NCBI RefSeq assembly: GCF_001405015.1
Contig: NZ_CYZX01000007.1
Span: 1 to 64,000, forward strand
DNA length: 64,000 bases
From: Clostridium disporicum
GTDB taxonomy: Bacteria > Bacillota > Clostridia > Clostridiales > Clostridiaceae
Direction: 5' to 3'
A model generated the notes under the pieces. That model did no database searches and was not told the origin of the DNA. It saw only the letters and a list, made by a program, of their open reading frames with translations. Of the stretch, positions 62,494-64,000 are shown in pieces. The position numbers were made by a program, and so were the translations under genes. Numbering within the stretch: position 1 is the stretch's first letter; every line of letters starts with the position of its first letter.

Positions 62494-63531
62494 ATGAAAA
62501 AGGGATTAAAAAAGGCTATTGCTTTTATAGCTTCATCAGTTTTAGTTATAAGTGCATTAGTTGGTTGTTCTAGCAATACTACTAAAGATAATGGAGGAGA
62601 AACAACTAATGAATTGAAGACTGTAAGGTTAAATGAAGTTGTGAGATCTGTGTTTTACGCTCCGATGTATATTGCAATAAATGAAGGATTTTTTGAAGAA
62701 GAAGGTCTATCTATTGATTTGTCAACAGGGCAAGGTGCAGATAAAACAATGCAACAACTTTTAAGTGGAAGTGTTGATATTGGATTCTCTGGACCAGAGC
62801 AAGTTGTATATATTTATAATCAAGGTAGAGAAGACTATCCGGTAGTATTTGCACAACTTACTCAAAAGGATGGATCATTCTTAGTAGGAAGAGAAGAAGA
62901 GGAAAATTTTGATTGGACATCACTAAAAGGTAAAGAACTTATAGGAGGAAGGCCAGGTGGGATTCCAGAAATGGCACTTGAATACGTATTGAAAGAAAAT
63001 GGTTTAGATCCAACAAAAGATGTTTCTATGGTTACTAATATTGATTTTACAGCTACCTCAGGAGCTTTTAAGTCAGGAACTGGTGAATATGTAGCATTGT
63101 TTGAACCAACAGCTTCTATGTTAGAAAAAGAAGGAAGTGGACATATTGTAGCTTCAGTTGGAGAATCAGCAGGAAATATTGCATATACTTGTTTCTATAC
63201 AACTAAGTCATATATGGATGAAAATCCAGAAATAATTCAAAGCTTTACTAATGCAATATACAAAGGACAACAATGGTTTGCTACTCATAGCGATGAAGAA
63301 GTTGCAGATGCTATTATTTCATTTTTCCCAGGAACAGATAAAGATATAATTATTAATGTTGTATCTAATTATAGAGAGATAGATGCATTAGCTTCTACAC
63401 CAGAAGTAAGTGAAGAAGGTTTAAACAAACTAATAGATATAATACAAGGGTATGATAGTAGTTTAATTACAGAAAGACCTGATTTTAACACTATAGTAAA
63501 CAATACTTTTGCAAAGGAAGCAATAAAATAG
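62494..63531 (+). CDS. ABC transporter substrate-binding lipoprotein (NitT/TauT type)
   Basis: 345 residues. Lipoprotein signal with lipobox SALVGC near residue 25, then a Ser/Thr-rich linker. The periplasmic-binding fold type II shows VRSVFYAPMYIAINEGFFEE, GADKTMQQLLSGSVDIGFSG, LKGKELIGGRPGGIPEMALE and a C-terminal NTFAKEA. This is the SsuA/TauA/ThiY-like class for sulfonates, thiamine precursors or similar small ligands. SD AAGGAG. First gene of a transporter operon continuing past the window edge. Confidence 0.9.
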   Translation: MKKGLKKAIAFIASSVLVISALVGCSSNTTKDNGGETTNELKTVRLNEVVRSVFYAPMYIAINEGFFEEEGLSIDLSTGQGADKTMQQLLSGSVDIGFSGPEQVVYIYNQGREDYPVVFAQLTQKDGSFLVGREEEENFDWTSLKGKELIGGRPGGIPEMALEYVLKENGLDPTKDVSMVTNIDFTATSGAFKSGTGEYVALFEPTASMLEKEGSGHIVASVGESAGNIAYTCFYTTKSYMDENPEIIQSFTNAIYKGQQWFATHSDEEVADAIISFFPGTDKDIIINVVSNYREIDALASTPEVSEEGLNKLIDIIQGYDSSLITERPDFNTIVNNTFAKEAIK

Positions 63532-63565
63532 ATATTTATAGAGTTGATAAAGAGGTAATATAAAT

Positions 63566-63588
63566 GAAATCCGGCATTGCTGGATTTC
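63566..63588 (+). promoter_or_regulatory. Intercistronic hairpin in transporter operon
   Basis: 10-bp stem (63566-63575 with 63579-63588, one G-T pair) and a 3-base loop, with no T run after it. It may stabilise the binding-protein mRNA upstream and lower expression of the ATPase, a common stoichiometry device. Confidence 0.55.
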
Positions 63589-63635
63589 TAATTATCTCTT
63601 AACTTAAACAATTGCTATTTTAAGGTGGTGATAAA

Positions 63636-64000
63636 GTGAGTTTGTTAGAAATTAATGATATAAATATGAATTATCATACAAGCAAAGGTGTTACAGAAGC
63701 TATAAAGCATTTAAGCTTCAATATAGAAGAAGGAGAATTTGTAAGCATAATAGGACCATCAGGATGTGGTAAGTCGACTTTACTAAATATAATAAGTGGA
63801 TTATTGGAACCATCATCAGGTAAGGTTATATATAATGATCCTGAAGTGAAAAACAATTTAGATAAAATGGGATATATGTTTCAAAAAGATTATTTATTTC
63901 CATGGCTAACTGTAAGAGAAAATGTATTACTTGGGTTAAAAATAAAAAATATTTTAACTGATGATAATATAAAAAATGCAGATAAGCTTTTGAAAAGCTA
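63636..64000 (+). CDS. ABC transporter ATP-binding protein (partial)
   Basis: Cut by the right window edge. GTG start at 63636 with AAGGTGGTG upstream. It encodes SLLEINDINMNYHTSKGVTE, Walker A GPSGCGKST near residue 44, and the Q-loop region YMFQKDYLFPWLTVRENVLL. It matches the SsuB/TauB-type ATPases that work with NitT/TauT binding proteins, so it is the partner of the upstream lipoprotein. The permease is presumably further right. Confidence 0.9.
   Translation, partial: MSLLEINDINMNYHTSKGVTEAIKHLSFNIEEGEFVSIIGPSGCGKSTLLNIISGLLEPSSGKVIYNDPEVKNNLDKMGYMFQKDYLFPWLTVRENVLLGLKIKNILTDDNIKNADKLLKS

Noticed and set aside
1..64000. CRISPR arrays, tRNA or rRNA genes, prophage
   Set aside because: No regularly spaced repeats, no tRNA-like cloverleaf or CCA ends, no rRNA blocks and no phage structural genes were seen on either strand.

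Overview
The window is a very AT-rich, low-GC chromosomal segment with strong Shine-Dalgarno (SD) sites, sigma-A type promoters and dense one-directional operons. The gene set (polA-coaE-transglycosylase order, HPr kinase, MurT/GatD, DUF1292 and DUF896 proteins, 6S RNA, a Spo0E-like protein, clostripain-type protease, selenium-type xanthine dehydrogenase) points to a spore-forming anaerobic Firmicute, most likely Clostridium sensu stricto or a close relative. No rRNA, tRNA, CRISPR array or intact insertion sequence was found.

Region 1 (about 1-19,750) is an exopolysaccharide/capsule locus. A fused Wzz-type chain-length regulator/tyrosine kinase lies on the minus strand at the left edge. On the plus strand follow seven glycosyltransferases, a Wzy-like polymerase, a membrane-anchored glycosidase-fold beta-propeller, two GNAT-fold acyltransferases, an initiating phosphoglycosyl transferase, GalU, a Wzx-type flippase, and a dTDP-sugar cassette (RmlA, 3,4-ketoisomerase, DegT aminotransferase, RmlB) predicted to make a dTDP-3-amino-3,6-dideoxyhexose. 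Internal terminators after about 9.42, 10.71 and 15.03 kb divide it into four transcription units.

Region 2 (19,776-24,386) is the least explained part: a large NHL/Vgb-like beta-propeller protein on the minus strand, then a small coiled-coil protein, two proteins built from carboxypeptidase-regulatory-like (transthyretin-like) domains, and a clostripain-family (C11) cysteine protease overlapping the last of these. None has a recognisable signal peptide. It is my best candidate for an undescribed system.

Region 3 (24,654-44,115) is largely housekeeping: SprT-like metalloprotein, DUF1292 protein, 6S RNA facing a Spo0E-like gene, DUF896 protein, HPr kinase, M18 aminopeptidase, PHP phosphoesterase, a p-aminobenzoate/folate operon (pabA-pabB-pabC-folE-HD protein-folP-folBK), several small envelope or unknown genes, M29 aminopeptidase, glutaminase, and polA-coaE-lytic transglycosylase.

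Region 4 (44,200-52,860) is a molybdenum hydroxylase island: a MobA-like/ModE-like fusion, a fused selenium-dependent-type xanthine dehydrogenase, a three-subunit xanthine dehydrogenase, an orphan minus-strand gene and a MocA/YgfJ-type nucleotidyltransferase. Region 5 (52,936-64,000) carries a PrmA-like methyltransferase, a flavin reductase with a lysine-rich tail, a D,D-carboxypeptidase, the MurT/GatD lipid II amidation pair, TspO, topoisomerase III, LrgAB, and the start of a NitT/TauT-type ABC transporter operon that runs off the right edge.

Functions are assigned from motifs read by eye; no database search was possible. Starts were moved where the SD site or family N-terminus clearly favoured a different codon.
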